Shown piece by piece: positions 11,378 to 22,475 of a stretch of DNA of 64,000 nt. Source of the DNA: Thereva unica (taxonomy: Eukaryota; Arthropoda; Insecta; Diptera; Therevidae). The translations under genes and the position numbers were made by a program. The stretch covers positions 69,995,922 through 70,059,921 of the forward strand of contig OX465282.1 in NCBI GenBank assembly GCA_949987705.1, in the 5' to 3' direction. The notes beneath the pieces were generated by a model. That model had not been told where the DNA came from and ran no database searches. It saw nothing but the letters and a program-made list of their open reading frames with translations. Within the stretch, counting starts at the first letter, position 1. Each line of letters starts with the position of its first letter.

Positions 11378-11761
11378 TGTTCGGAGAACAAAGGTTAACA
11401 TACGCCCAAAATGGAACCACGACCGCACGTCGCAATCGATACTTATCAGCACGCGGCGATCGTTCACCTGGTTTGTGAACATCTAAAAACGCTGACGATC
11501 AACTGGGTCAACATAGTTCAACAGGACCTCTGGCCCAAATCTGCTGACAGTGCAACAAGGGTCATCGCCACCACCTACAAGAGACACTACTTGGGCTCAT
11601 CGATGCAACGCAGAAATGGAGTTGGAAAATCGTCACCGACAAGAATACACCACCGCCGCGAAGTAATTAATGTAACTGTGAGAACAAAAATAAAGTAAAA
11701 TATTGTAAAGTGTTCAAGTTTCTAGTGTTTTTATTTTGAAGATTTTTTAGCTCTCAAAACA
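11378..11761 (+). mobile_element. Probable BEL/Pao LTR (384 bp)
   Basis: It starts TGTTCGGAG and ends CTCAAAACA, the TG...CA ends of an LTR, with an AATAAA-type signal near 11688. It is followed directly by a TGG-starting primer-binding-site-like sequence and a gag-like frame. The open frame at 11411-11698 lies within the LTR and is unlikely to be a protein. No second LTR was found, so the LTR call rests on termini and context. Confidence 0.55.
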
Positions 11762-11779
11762 TGGTCCTTCCAGCTGGAT
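11762..11779 (+). promoter_or_regulatory. Putative primer-binding site
   Basis: TGGTCCTTCCAGCTGGAT begins immediately after the LTR with TGG, complementary to a tRNA CCA end. It resembles the site seen in insect BEL/Pao elements. The priming tRNA was not identified. Confidence 0.45.
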
Positions 11780-11995
11780 TCACGGAATAACGAGTAAGTA
11801 AACAAAAAAAACCGATCGAAAAACAAGAACCCAGAACAGTGAAGTGTATTAAGACAAAGATTAGTGATTGTTAATTTTTGTGCTTAGTGACGGTGTATAG
11901 CAGCTATTCCAGAAATCACCACGCCACTCCCTTCGTTGCCCGACCAATACAGGCTCTGAAGGTAAGAACACAATTTTATTTTTATTTCCCTGAAA

Positions 11996-12385
11996 ATGAG
12001 TGAAGACCCGAAAGAAACCGAGATGAAGGAGCTCATCATCGACCAGGAGGAGCTCTTAATAAAAATGAAAAAGTTCAAGGAAAATTACCGTACGGATGGC
12101 TCTGTTAGAAAGACTTTGCCAAACTTACAGAGAAGACTGGACACCATGCAGATCTATTGCGACGAATTCAGGGCCAACGACAAAAAACTATCTCGACAAA
12201 AAACACCAGAATCGTTAAGGTTAGACTATTTCGCGAAAGATAGATACACCGACGCAGTGGAGTTTTATATAACGTCGGTTTCCGAGATCGAGTCATACAG
12301 ACTGATAAAATTTCCACCTCCCCAGAACGTTGTAGAACAGGCTACAACCCCTAATCCAGAGGAAAATAACAAACGACACTCGTGA
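11996..12385 (+). pseudogene. BEL/Pao gag, N-terminal part
   Basis: The 129-residue frame begins MSEDPKETEMKELI and has the charged helical N-terminus of BEL/Pao Gag, including 'KFKENYRTDGSVRKTLP' and a following 'LDTMQIYCDEFRAN'. Gag would form the capsid that packages element RNA. The frame stops well short of a full Gag and no pol follows, so the element is truncated. Assignment from pattern memory plus the LTR/primer-site context. Confidence 0.55.
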
Positions 12386-12499
12386 ATTTTGTACCTGCAG
12401 GATACCGCGCCAACCAAAAACTATATACACTTCTTCGAGGAGCCGAGAGAAGAATATTAACGAGAAAAATCTCTGAAAAAAATTTCTTAACATACGGTC

Positions 12500-13289
12500 A
12501 TGTCTTTTTTTGTTGAAATGGAAAAATTTCGGCTCAGTGTTAGAAAGACCTTCAATAGATAAATAGATAAGTTTTACTAATATCGAATAAACTCGATGGA
12601 ATGAGACCCGTTGTTAACGAAGTGATCTTTTTTGGGCTCTGCACAGCGATAGCCTTCCAACAAAGCATCACTTGTCAAAATCCGACAACCTTTAAAAATG
12701 TGCTAAAATTTCGTAACCCTTTACAAACATTAAACATTTTTTTAAACCATGGATCAGCACTTTTTGACGTGTAATTGTTTTCTACGCGTGATACAGTTTC
12801 AGGAAATTTGCTATTCATCCCGTCATTTCCATTAGTTACGGCATAATTTTTTTTTGGTCAAGTCTGACAAATACTTTACATTGTTTAGTTTTGGTAATAT
12901 CTCCGGAAACCTTTGGAATTTCCAAATGAAGTCATTCGCTTCTCAGTTTATCAGCGGCGCCGGCGCTTCAACACGCTCAATACGATTTCGAACACCCGCT
13001 TCAGTGTAGCGAACGAAATACGGAGGAAATGCAATTTGCCGCTAGTGCTAAACGTATAACTATTTTGTAAGAAGTCAGTTTATTCATCAGTTCATCACAT
13101 GGGGAAGTTAATCGTGTGGAGCGAAGGGGTCAAACCCATATCCCAACTAGTTATAAGCTTAAATTCAAAATGGTGTCATCCCCACTCTTATGCTTCCCAT
13201 AGAGTGAAGGGAAATTGTTTTAATTCTATGTATATCTCAGAAACTATGCATTTTAAACCAAAATGTATATAATCTTTTTCGTAGATAAC
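12500..13289. other. Unassigned sequence
   Basis: No gene or clear repeat recognised. Confidence 0.4.
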
Positions 13290-13292
13290 TAA

Positions 13293-14431
13293 GGGCCGGT
13301 TTCACAGTGCGAACTTAAGTATAAAAATTAACTTAAGTTACACTTAAGTATAGATGGCTGTTTCACAGTTGCCACTTAAATCTTACTTAAGTGTAACTTA
13401 AGTGGCCATTTCTCTAGACTTAAGTTTTCTTAAATCAGAATGCATAGAAAATTCAACCGTCAGTTTATTCCAGTACATTTCAAGGAAAACGCGATTAAAA
13501 GGAAATTTTACATGTAAAGTTCGGCTATTGTAAGTACATAATTTACAATATTGAAGTGCCGCCGTAAGAAACAAATTTAATAGTAAGAAGAAGAAAAAAT
13601 TGCACTGTGAAACCCAATTTGACTTAAGTTAGACTTAAGTGACAAAATTTACTTAAGGGGGGCGATACCTGTAAATACTCAAATTTTGCTTGATTTTCAT
13701 AAATTTTTTTTTAAATGAAAGAGGTATTGTACATTTTTGAAAATTAGCATACGATTTATTTATATTTTAAGATAATACAAAAAATTTTTTATTTATTTTA
13801 TTTGTTGAAATTGGGGGATGTACACTATTTTCTTTCAGGAGGGTCGCAATGAGACGTCTCAATCTGTAACCATTGTAGCTTCGGTTTTATTGATCTGACA
13901 GTGAAAGATCAAATTTTTTTTTATTTATTATTGTCATAATTTCTATATGAACCTAAAAATGAGGGAAAAATAATTTTTTTTTTGTGTGAAATTGAGCACT
14001 AGAAAAAAAATAAATTTTTTGTAGAATTTTTCAACTGTTTTTACTTCGAAAAAATTATCTATTTAACAAATTTTGAAAAACATGTAGGTTCATATAGAAA
14101 ATAATACTATTGAAAAGATATGTGCAAAATTTCAGGAAGATCGATCGATAACTTTTTGAGTTATCGTGGTTACAAATTCTAAAAATATGATTTTGAAAAA
14201 AACGCGTTTAAAGTACTGGAAGATTGAATGATTACAGTGACTTACCAATTAATCAGCGATTCCAGCGCCGTATACTGGCCTTCTGTAGCTACGTAAACTC
14301 ATTTTGTGCAGCAAGACATATTCTTAAAGGATTAACTAACATTTTATGAAAAAAAAAAAATGTCAAGATTTTACAGGTATCGCCCCCCTTAAGTTTAAGC
14401 AAAACTTAAGTTCGCACTGTGAAACCGGCCC
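13293..14431. mobile_element. Harbinger-type TIR element, TSD TAA, with ACTTAAGT arrays
   Basis: Identical TIRs start GGGCCGGTTTCACAGTGCGA; TAA flanks both ends (13290-13292, 14432-14434). The subterminal parts carry many copies of ACTTAAGT and a repeated 'TTTCACAGT' block, possible transposase-binding repeats. The interior is interrupted by the 13657-14388 element; without it the element is about 400 bp. No coding capacity. Confidence 0.85.
13657..14388. mobile_element. Nested TIR element (732 bp) at TTAA
   Basis: Both ends read GGGGGGCGATACCTGTAAA inward (perfect 19 bp) and are flanked by TTAA (13653-13656, 14389-14392). A TTAA target suggests a piggyBac-type non-autonomous element, but the CTTAAG-rich host makes the exact TSD ambiguous. 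No coding capacity. Confidence 0.7.
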
Positions 14432-14640
14432 TAAGTGATGAAACTTTTTTGTTCAGAATTTTTTTTTAAAGTCAATATGTGCGGAGTTAGAGTGCTTCAA
14501 ATATCACTTTCTTTGCACTAAATTTCGTTACTGGCTAATTGTACATGAAAAAATTCTTCCTAAGACTTATAAAACACACGATTATGTAAAATTTTTGTTA
14601 TTATTATTTTTTACTTAAAATGCACGCAAACTCTTTTCCA

Positions 14641-15455
14641 TAGTAGTCAAATAAATCTAAAACATCTCCATGTAACTTTTGCGTTAATTGCCAACAAGAA
14701 ACAAAAAATATGGTCATATAGGAAAAAACTTCTAAAAAAGGTGGCGTTTTTTTTTTATATTTGGAATAGCGAACCTAACCTAAAAAATCCCGGAAAGTGT
14801 AAAAAACGATTTTTATCTATTTTATCGAATCTTTCTGAGTCTGTTTTTTCATTATTTATATGTTTTTGGGGAGCATTTTGAGCATTGTAAGCAATATAAA
14901 TCGACTTTTTTTACTTGTACATGATAGTAGAAGTTTTGAAGAAAATTTTAAGCTCTCGAACGTTGATCCAGAGAAATCCGTGGACCAAGAGAAACGTTTT
15001 TACAAATACGCATTTTTTACAAAGAGTGAAATTTCAAGGAAACTGTTCAATATTTCGCAACGAAAATAACACTATTTGTTCAGCTATCAAGAAGCAATAT
15101 TTGTACCAATTAACAAATATGTAAGTGGCGTTAAACAAAAGTTATTAACAAATTCAGAAATGATTTTCGACAGTTTTTCCCATTTTTCTCTATGTTTTGT
15201 GCCCTAACCATTAACTCAATATAATAGATAATTTAAATACTAACTATATAATTTGATTTTTTTTTTTCAGATCCGAAGTCACGTTTTTTTATTCGCTAAA
15301 AATCGTTTTTTACACTTTCCAGGATTTTTTAGGTTAGGTTCGCTATTCCAAATTCAAAAAAAGAAAACGCTATCTTTTTTAGAATTTTTTTTATATGACC
15401 ATAGTTTTTGTGTCCTATTGGCAATTATTAGATGGATTTGTGTAGATTGATTGGA
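14641..15455. mobile_element. Foldback-type element with ~170-bp arms
   Basis: Left-arm sequence such as 'TGGAATAGCGAACCTAACCT' (about 14762) reappears inverted near 15340, and both arms share the complement pair around 'AAAGTGTAAAAAACGATTTT'. Similarity extends outward to about 14641 and 15455 with small gaps. The ~450-bp centre has only chance-like open frames. TSD not determined. Confidence 0.7.
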
Positions 15456-15585
15456 CTATAGGCCTCCCGGAACGAAAAATGTGGGCAATGAAACTACGTA
15501 GTATTGCAATAAAACGTGTAATTAAGATATTGGCAAAAAATACTTTTGAATTTACGTTTTTCGACACTTAACCCACTATAATAGG

Positions 15586-15806
15586 AGGACAATCCTATCC
15601 CAAAACGGCTTATAGCCTCAGAGATTTCGGGAAGTAGGCCAGTAAGTAGACCGTGGAGAAGAGGAGAAGACACTGTGACGGCTGACACGGAAGGCAATGC
15701 TCAACACCAGCAACAGGAGACATGCTGCAAGGGACAAGGGTCAAACTTGAAATGCTATAGAGGAGAACAAGGTTCGATTTGGGCTGGAGCGCCATTGGAT
15801 GGATGA
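15586..15806 (+). mobile_element. RTE LINE family 1, 3' end fragment
   Basis: About 220 bp matches the complement of 60592-60800, the last coding part and GGAT-repeat tail of the full-length RTE element at 60581-63900. It is a degenerate 5'-truncated insertion ending 'CCATTGGATGGATG'. No TSD seen. Confidence 0.75.
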
Positions 15807-15937
15807 CTGGAAAGTGATATGAGGTTTGAGTACTATAAATCCGTACATATGTATTGACTTTAAAAACAAATTTTCTGAACAAAAAAGTTAAATCATTTAT
15901 TTATGTACAAAAAAAGCATACATTTTGTTGTTACATA

Positions 15938-16140
15938 CGAGGTGTGACAATTAAGTAATGAGACTGATTATATTGCCGCGATTGTGGTAACCCTGTGACC
16001 TTGAAATTCCCTTTTCCTTCTCTCGGCATCCTTCCCCTCTCCATTAATATATTTGCCACCACTCTAGCTTGTTTAGTTCGCCTGCTCTGTCGTGTTGAGT
16101 AAACGTGTGTTCCTGGTGCTCGTTCGTTCTGCATAGCTCT
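15938..16140 (+). mobile_element. mariner element 5' end fragment
   Basis: After a TA at 15936-15937 the sequence reads CGAGGTGTGACAATTAAGTA then ATGAGACTGA, the TIR and leader typical of insect mariner elements. No transposase or second TIR follows; the element is truncated near 16140. Family call from terminal motif only. Confidence 0.6.
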
Positions 16141-16742
16141 AAAAATACTGTATTACTCCGAATTCTTTCGGGCAGCACCAATTTTTGTGAAATTTGGTAA
16201 TTAAGCTTATCTTTTAACCTCCTTTTAAAAAGTTATATGTTCTTGATGTGTGCTTTTTGTTTTTAGGAGATGAAAACTTCCCCTTTAGGGAATTAGGGCT
16301 CCTCCAGGCTGAATTTATTTACATTTTTTGAGGTATTCAGGACGTTTTTTGATTGCTGATATAGTAATTTCAAGACAGCAAATATTTTTGTTATAGAAAC
16401 TTGGGGCAGGCAGGAATTGGGGCTCCAAACCAAAAGTAAGAGCCATCTAATTTCATATATATACATATATTCATACGTATGGTTTATACATATATGTACA
16501 CATACGTTTATACGTGTGTACTGTCTACGTGTATACGCTTAAGTATATATGTATACATGTGGTAATACTTGTTTAGATGTGTTTATATGTAAATGCTGTA
16601 AAATTATTGAGATTAATCTATTTTACCTGATACGATAATTTCATTGGAAAATGCGATTGGTTTTTTTAACGATAACTTGGTCAGTTTTAAAGATATCTAA
16701 TCACTACAAAATCAATTCGCAGGGAATCTCAAGGGTTACAAG
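16141..16742. other. Unassigned sequence with TACATA-rich tract
   Basis: No gene seen. From about 16445 to 16575 the sequence is an imperfect alternating tract of TACATA, TATGTA and CGTATA motifs, low-complexity and prone to hairpins. Confidence 0.5.
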
Positions 16743-17543
16743 TAGTCTTGCCAGATGTCCCGATTTTCGAGGGACGTCCCGATTTTCAGGGTCTGGGGAC
16801 GCGTCCCGATTTGCACCTGATCGGGACAATAAACGTCCCGATAAATTAATAAATTTATTAAAAACCGTTATTATTAGAAAAAATAAATAAGTTACGTATC
16901 ACATCACTATGTCAAGTGCGCCAATGTGCTCAAAATGGCACGCATCACATAACGAACGCTATAGGTATAGCTTTGTTTTGCTCTCTCGCTCAGAGACGCG
17001 ACCGCTCCTCGATGTGTGCTTCTCTTTAGCTTTACACAATCATTCGTCCGTATTTTATGGTTTCAATACCGGTATCAAACGCGGTAACGGAGAGGGTATT
17101 TTCCCAGGCTAGCTAAATTTGGTCTGATAGGTGAAACCGTTGGACGCTCGAGCATGTAAGAAATTCAAATTAAAACCAACTTTAGCATGGCTTGCAGTGA
17201 ATTTTATAACTACGTTATAAAAAACAAGGCAATCCTAAAGGCAGCAACATCTAACGAAAAGTATAATTTTAATAAAAAAATAAATTATTTCAACTTATAA
17301 ACCACGTCAATACTTAAACTACAATTTTATTGCAATATTTTGTAATTTCTACTAGTCCAGCAAGTCTGACTACTATTAAGTAGGATTCAGATGTAGGTAC
17401 GAGTAATATTAGTAGCAAAACGCAATAAATTTGACTTTAACTTAAAAAGCCTTGTTTTTTTGCTTGTCCCGATCTACAACCCTAAAACCCGATTTGTTTT
17501 ACCTTCTGCCCCGATTTAAAACAAATCGGACCTGGCAACACTA
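16743..17543. mobile_element. hAT element (801 bp) with perfect 8-bp TSD
   Basis: TSD GTTACAAG occurs at 16735-16742 and 17544-17551. TIRs begin TAGTCTTGCCAG and, inverted, TAGTGTTGCCAG, fitting the hAT pattern. The left part has repeated GTCCCGATT subterminal motifs and the right part similar ones. The interior keeps a fragment of transposase, so this is an internally deleted autonomous element. Confidence 0.9.
17075..17113 (+). pseudogene. hAT transposase dimerisation-domain remnant
   Basis: Thirteen codons read SNAVTERVFSQAS, the conserved C-terminal hAT dimerisation motif (SNAxxERxFS), followed by a stop; 'VGRSSM'-like sequence continues in another frame. The motif carries the catalytic glutamate of hAT enzymes. 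Only this segment survives. Confidence 0.75.
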
Positions 17544-17551
17544 GTTACAAG

Positions 17552-19086
17552 GCCTGCAAAGCTAATTGTCTTGAGCCCTTACTTTTTGAGATTTTAAAAT
17601 TTAAAACGCTCGGTAAAGGTGGTCCTCGCACCCACATGCGAAACTACAACAAAGATATCTCAATTGCTTTTCACCAAGCAAAATCGAAACAAAAACCAAA
17701 ATTTTCCTCAAGAAAAGCGCTGCCGTATCATTTTTTCCTATCTCACTTAGTTTTTTAGTTATTGTGGAATTAAAGGATTTTTTTTTAAAATTTCAATATT
17801 TATTATTAACGTAAATAGAACTTTTTCAAATATAGTCATTCTAAACCGTTCAAACTTGTAGAACATATTGTTAATACCTAAACAAAGTTAATTGTACATG
17901 GGTTTTGGTTGCTTTCAATTCTTGCGTGAAGCCATTCGTTTCATTGTTGCTTTTTTGCCAAAAAAATTGAGACAACCATATAACACAACCATCATAACTC
18001 CATAAGTTTTGATGCTAATTAATTTGATTTTAAAGGACTTTTCAAGTTATCGGCAGGTAAACGGTCATCTTTAAAGACTCATAACTCGAGTGGGGTTTCA
18101 TCTACAGAAATAAATAAAACACCAATCGTTATTCTAAAAGCTTAATTTTTCCCCAATACTTTTTTTAAAATGCAAGAATTGTAATTGTTCGTGAAAAACC
18201 ACTCGAAGACATGCATTTTTAGATGAAAAATCAACAATTTCAATCTTGAATAATTGGGCGATTATTGCTTTAAAGAAAAACATGTATACATATAACATTT
18301 TTTACTTTCAATTCATCCTTCTATCGATTTCTGCAATTATTTTGATTGTGCCAATTTCATCCCCTCTAAACGGGTGGCATTCCCCCCACCCGGAAAAAAG
18401 CACACTTCAACACAATATAACTTTTGTTCGTTGAGCTTATACCTACTTACTGTCCAAATTTCATATCAATCGGTGCCAAAAAGCACTGGACTATTATTGG
18501 ACAAATTCAAATTTCAAGTCAATGCCACCCAGTTTGTATCCTGTGGGAGGTGGGAGTATTCTGCGTAGATTGCTAGCTTACTAATGGAAATATTTCGTAG
18601 GGTTACAAAAATACAGTTATATGTAAACTTCTACGAAAAAAACTTCAAAATGTTCGAACTGCTAAGCCGTTATGATTCGTCGGGAATGGAAACGAATAGT
18701 GAAAGGAGGGAGTTCGAGACCCAGCGCCAGCGGCACCGAAAGCAGCAAAGAAAGCAGCAAGAATCAAAGAAGAAGAAGAATAAAAGGACTGTGGAAAAGA
18801 GGCAAGTGCATGGTAGACGTCTCTTTACAAAGTGAAACGTAATACATTCTTGTACATTGAGTCAAGCTAATAGAACGTGTTATCAGTAAAGTGGCTTTCT
18901 TCAATTATTTTGCTAAAAGTGATGTGTTTTTTCGTGTACATTTTTTCAAGTACATTTGACCACACAATTTAGAGAATTATTGCTGAGAAGAGCATTCTGC
19001 AGCGTTGCAACGAAAGGCATGTAATTTGTTTGGATTTTTTTTAAACACTGTGGCAACAGCACAATGGACGAGTTCGGTTGCGGAAG
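17552..19086. other. Non-coding repeats, unassigned
   Basis: No gene recognised. 18549-18680 is similar in direct orientation to 28570-28705 ('GGGAGTATTCTGCGT' and following), marking a dispersed repeat. 18720-18790 is rich in AGCAGCAAAGAA and AAGAAG simple repeats. Confidence 0.45.
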
Positions 19087-19089
19087 TTA

Positions 19090-19248
19090 AGGCCAAACCT
19101 AAATGAAAAGTAACGCAGAAGTGAGGTAGACGCTACTTCCACTAATGTAAATGTAACTTCCACTTACTTCCATTTTGGCCACTCTCATACATTCATATGC
19201 AATGCCACCTAACTTTACTTCACTTCACTTCCCATTTAGGTTTGGCCC
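19090..19248. mobile_element. Short MITE (159 bp), TSD TTA
   Basis: TIRs read AGGCCAAACCTAAATG and, inverted, GGGCCAAACCTAAATG; TTA flanks both sides (19087-19089, 19249-19251). The centre is built from ACTTCC-type repeats. No coding capacity. Confidence 0.75.
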
Positions 19249-19390
19249 TTAGTCACTAACAAGCTATCGTTGGGCGTGGTACTCTATAGAAATTCATAAC
19301 ACTTTATAATTTTTTTTCTTCCCCCTCCCACAACACATCTAGCACCAACGCAAACATTGTAGAAATAATCATAAGTAGAATGCCAAATTA

Positions 19391-19974
19391 AAATAATAGC
19401 ATGGAACCAGAAATAAGCGCACGACTGCTAAAAGCCAACAAAGCCTACTATAGTCTGTCAAGGCTCTTCAAATCCAAATATCTAACCATAACGTCTAAAC
19501 TTTTACTACATAAGACGATGGTCTTACCCGTTCTCACATATGCATCCGAAACGTGGGTGCTTAGCAAAAAGCACTCAAACCTCTTGGGCGTGTTTGAGAG
19601 GAAAATACTTCGGAGGATTGTTGGCCCCGTATGTGAGGAAGGACGATTCCGGAGACTCTACAATGACGAGACCTACGAGCGCTATCGCGACATAGATGTT
19701 GTGAAGAAAATAAAGCTCGGTAGGCTCCGGTGGGCAGGGCATCTAACTCGTATGAGTGAAGATGAGCATGCTCGGAAAGTTCTCTGCGGTAAGACCTATG
19801 GGGTGCGACAGTGAGGGAGGCCCAACCTTCGCTGGAAGGATGGCGTGGACCAGGACGCTCAAAGTTTAGGGATGCCAAACTGGATGACATCAGCTCAGAA
19901 TCGGGACCGGTGGAGAGAACAGTTGCGCGAGGCCAGGACCGGATCCCGGTTGTAGAGCCGTTAAAGAAGAAGAA
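19391..19974 (+). mobile_element. RTE-like LINE family 3, 5'-truncated, 13-bp TSD
   Basis: TSD GAATGCCAAATTA occurs at 19378-19390 and 19975-19987. The insert codes for the C-terminal end of an RTE-type reverse transcriptase: 'LPVLTYASETWVLSKK', 'FERKILRRIVGP', 'RLRWAGHLTRM', then after a stop 'GRPNLRWKDGVDQDA'. It ends in a GAA-repeat tail. It is related to but distinct from RTE family 1. Target-primed reverse transcription commonly leaves such 5'-truncated copies. Confidence 0.9.
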
Positions 19975-19987
19975 GAATGCCAAATTA

Positions 19988-20347
19988 GAAAAGTTATAAG
20001 TCCAGTCCTGAACTTTAAGCATTATAATTTTTAGTTATGTTGTAATAGTAAAAATACCAGAAGTGTTTTAAAGGAATTCAGTTTATTAGCTATTGACATA
20101 CATCATCAATGGTTCCAGAGCAATGCATGTATAAAGGTCACAGTTCTATGCTTCCACGTTTTGCAGCAAATTTGTTGATAACTTCTTAAGCCGTTACGTC
20201 GATTCCTCTGTGAATACTCAAAAGAGCATCCACTGTTCTCCAATACTTTGCCAATCCTACTTCTTTCGTTGCTAAGGTAGCTCCAATCTTCAGACAGTTA
20301 TGAATAGTCGATGAATACGCTTGTTTTGGACTATGGACTAAAATATA
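19988..20347. other. Unassigned sequence
   Basis: A minus-strand open frame spans about 20380-20186 with no recognised domain. Nothing else seen. Confidence 0.35.
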
Positions 20348-20655
20348 TTGACGAAAAGACTGCCAGATCCTGGATCGCAATCCTCATTTGTGCGAGAATC
20401 AGTGGTCCAGAACTTGCGGCTCAAACGGGAGTTCACACACGGCGAGGTATTTGTACTCCGGACCATGCCAGCCGGTAAGGTCAGGGTCATACTGCAGATG
20501 AAAACACAGGATCAACCACCCGAAATCATTCAAGCACAGGCGCTTGTGATCATCAAAATCGCAAACCAAGAACCACATAGCGAACACTTTATCAGGGATT
20601 AGACCAACCTGGAAGGTCTCCAATTAGCAGATCGGACTTTCCACCTCCTCTTGGG
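20348..20655 (+). pseudogene. BEL/Pao pol, aspartic-protease region
   Basis: The frame reads 'RLPDPGSQSSFVRESVVQNL', the protease active-site block of BEL/Pao Pol (DxGSQxSF), then after about 70 residues and an in-frame stop 'LEGLQLADRTFHLLLGS', the conserved downstream block. The protease cleaves the Gag-Pol precursor. The segment is truncated both sides and abuts an RTE fragment at about 20656. Confidence 0.75.
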
Positions 20656-20656
20656 A

Positions 20657-21289
20657 GCGATTTCATTTCCTTCTCTATGATGAATTCTACTCCGAACTCT
20701 CTTCTTCCATTCGATGATCCACTGGAGAGTAACGTGGGGGTTTTTAGATCCATTATACCACTATGGGTCCATTTGGTTTCTTGCAGAGCGGTGATCTTTA
20801 TGTTATATTTTTTCAGTAATAATAAAAGCGAACGCAGAGCGCCCGTTTTGTTGAGCGTCCTGACGGTCCATGCTCCAATATCGAATTGCATATTCCGTTG
20901 CGTGAGTCGTTACCGTTGAGTCCGTCCTGTCCGAGGCCTGCCTTGAGGATTCGTAACATGTGAGTTTTTACGATGGAAGATTGTCAGCATGCCGCCCAAC
21001 CCCCAGCCTGGAGGACCAGTCCGGTATTTGCTTCATTTTGAGGCGCGAAACACTTGCCTTTCACCCTCCTCCGTCAGTTACTCTTGTATAGACAAGAGCA
21101 TCCAGGGGACACCCGATGTAAAGTTTACATCTTCGTTGAGGTCGAGGTAGGATTCGGTAGCCTATCGGAAAATCTTAGATCGTGTAGACATTAGATCGTA
21201 GATGGCGTTACTCAGGATTTATCTCTTTGATGTACCAGCACCTTCAAAGACCCCTGAGGCAGTTGCTACCATTTGACCTCCCAGTATGA
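20657..21289 (-). mobile_element. RTE LINE family 1, 5' end fragment
   Basis: The complement matches the 5' UTR and start of the full-length copy (63280-63900). It encodes the endonuclease N-terminus, including 'TGALRSLLLLLKKY' and 'ITALQETKWTHSGIMDLK'. The 5' end, near 21289, corresponds to the 63900 end. Loss of the 3' portion is unusual for a LINE and points to later deletion or rearrangement at the BEL/Pao junction. Confidence 0.8.
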
Positions 21290-21408
21290 GATGGAAGCAC
21301 TTTAAGCAGTACTTCTAGAAGTACTTCCGCAGAAGCATTCCAGTACATCCACCCAGTACAAAAAAAGACATTACGTTAACACGGAGATGGCCTAGGCGGG
21401 GGTGATCT

Positions 21409-21597
21409 ATTTTTTTCCCTTTACGAAGCCGTTTTAGAAACTCAGTAGCTTCGTACTTCACACAAAATGTCGTAGTTAAAAAAAATAAATATATAAATAT
21501 AGAAATGAACTGCGAAAACTACGAACAACTACGAAGTACGACAAGTACGATAACTACGAAGAATTTACGAAGTGAAATGAATACCCTTAATGTGTTT
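21409..21597. repeat. MITE-like repeat ending TGAAATGAATACCCTT
   Basis: The right end 'GTGAAATGAATACCCTT' recurs at about 22798, and 'AGCCGTTTTAGAAACTCAGTA' (21431) recurs inverted near 22480. The two blocks are related ends of one element or two copies of a family. The interior is rich in CTACGAA repeats. Boundaries approximate. Confidence 0.45.
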
Positions 21598-21689
21598 TGG
21601 AAATACTTACATATACCACATTTATTATTACTCATATACAAAGTGATTATATTGTATATTTTTGTAATGTGGTGGTAAAATTAAGCGAT

Positions 21690-22045
21690 TTTTAACTTCC
21701 CGAAAATCGAAATCGAAAATTTCAACGTATTTTCATCTTTCAAGGTCCCAGGAGCATTTCCCACAAGGAAAATTGAGAATGCTTCCTATTGGTAGGAATA
21801 AGGAAGCCTTCCAGTTCGTTGCCCAGAGAAGGTATAGAGAATTTTTTGAATTTTATTTCCGCAAAAGCTTCATTCTTAGTCTTCCATCCAATGACATGGA
21901 TGGATAAAAAGAATATGAACTAGAGCACGGAAGAGAATGCTTCCAAACTCGAGAATGCTTCCTCGGAAGGTTTCCAGCGTTCATGATTGTATGTTTCCTT
22001 TTCCTTGTGGGTTTAAGCAAAAAATTGAGAGGAAGTATGTGTGTG
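21690..22045 (-). repeat. Tail of an interspersed repeat, shared with 25120-25235
   Basis: Read on the minus strand it contains 'CACACACACATACTTC', 'TTTTGCTTAAA' and 'CGTTGAAATTTTCGATTTCG', matching 25130-25230 on the plus strand. It directly follows the LINE endonuclease fragment at 22050-22456 and is interrupted by the MITE at 21760-22011. Confidence 0.6.
21760..22011. mobile_element. MITE (252 bp) with CCCACAAGGAAAA ends
   Basis: TIRs CCCACAAGGAAAA at both ends; it interrupts the repeat tail between 'gcattt' and 'tttaagc', suggesting a 3-bp duplication. The interior repeats GAATGCTTCC three times. Confidence 0.65.
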
Positions 22046-22049
22046 TGAA

Positions 22050-22456
22050 ATAGCAGTGAGAACATCAAGGAGCGATGGATTATGGCAATTTAAAAATGTT
22101 GGCAGTTGATTTAGTATATGCAAATCCAATGACCCCAGAAAGTATTTGAGAGTGTTCGCACGTTCGTTGGCCTTCAGCAGGTCAACATTAAAATCGCCAG
22201 CAGCAATTATGCTATCGTAATGACGGGAGAGACTCGATACAAGATCAAAGAAGTTACTTGCAACATCAGGAGTAAACACATTAGGAGGACAATAGACACT
22301 AACATCAACACACTTGTCATATGACGACTTTATTTCTACAGCAATAAATTCAAATAGTGAGCCAATGGAGTGGCCTACTACCTTTGAGCAGAGAGAGGAG
22401 GTGACATATATTGTAACACCACCCCCAGTACGACCCATACGATCATTTCGGTGCAT
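22050..22456 (-). pseudogene. CR1-group LINE endonuclease fragment
   Basis: The frame includes 'DRMGRTGGGVTIYV', 'IIAAGDFNVDLLKA' and 'LPTFLNCHNPSLLDVL', matching the middle of the apurinic-type endonuclease of the CR1-group element at 49904-54406 at a diverged level. It breaks off at SLLDVLTA and joins a repeat tail. The catalytic GDFN aspartate is present, but the N-terminal and DH catalytic parts are missing. Confidence 0.75.
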
Positions 22457-22475
22457 GCGAAAGGTAGGTACTAGG

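Noticed and set aside
11411..11698. 95-residue open frame
   Set aside because: It lies within the probable BEL/Pao LTR and shows no known domain; best explained as LTR sequence open by chance.
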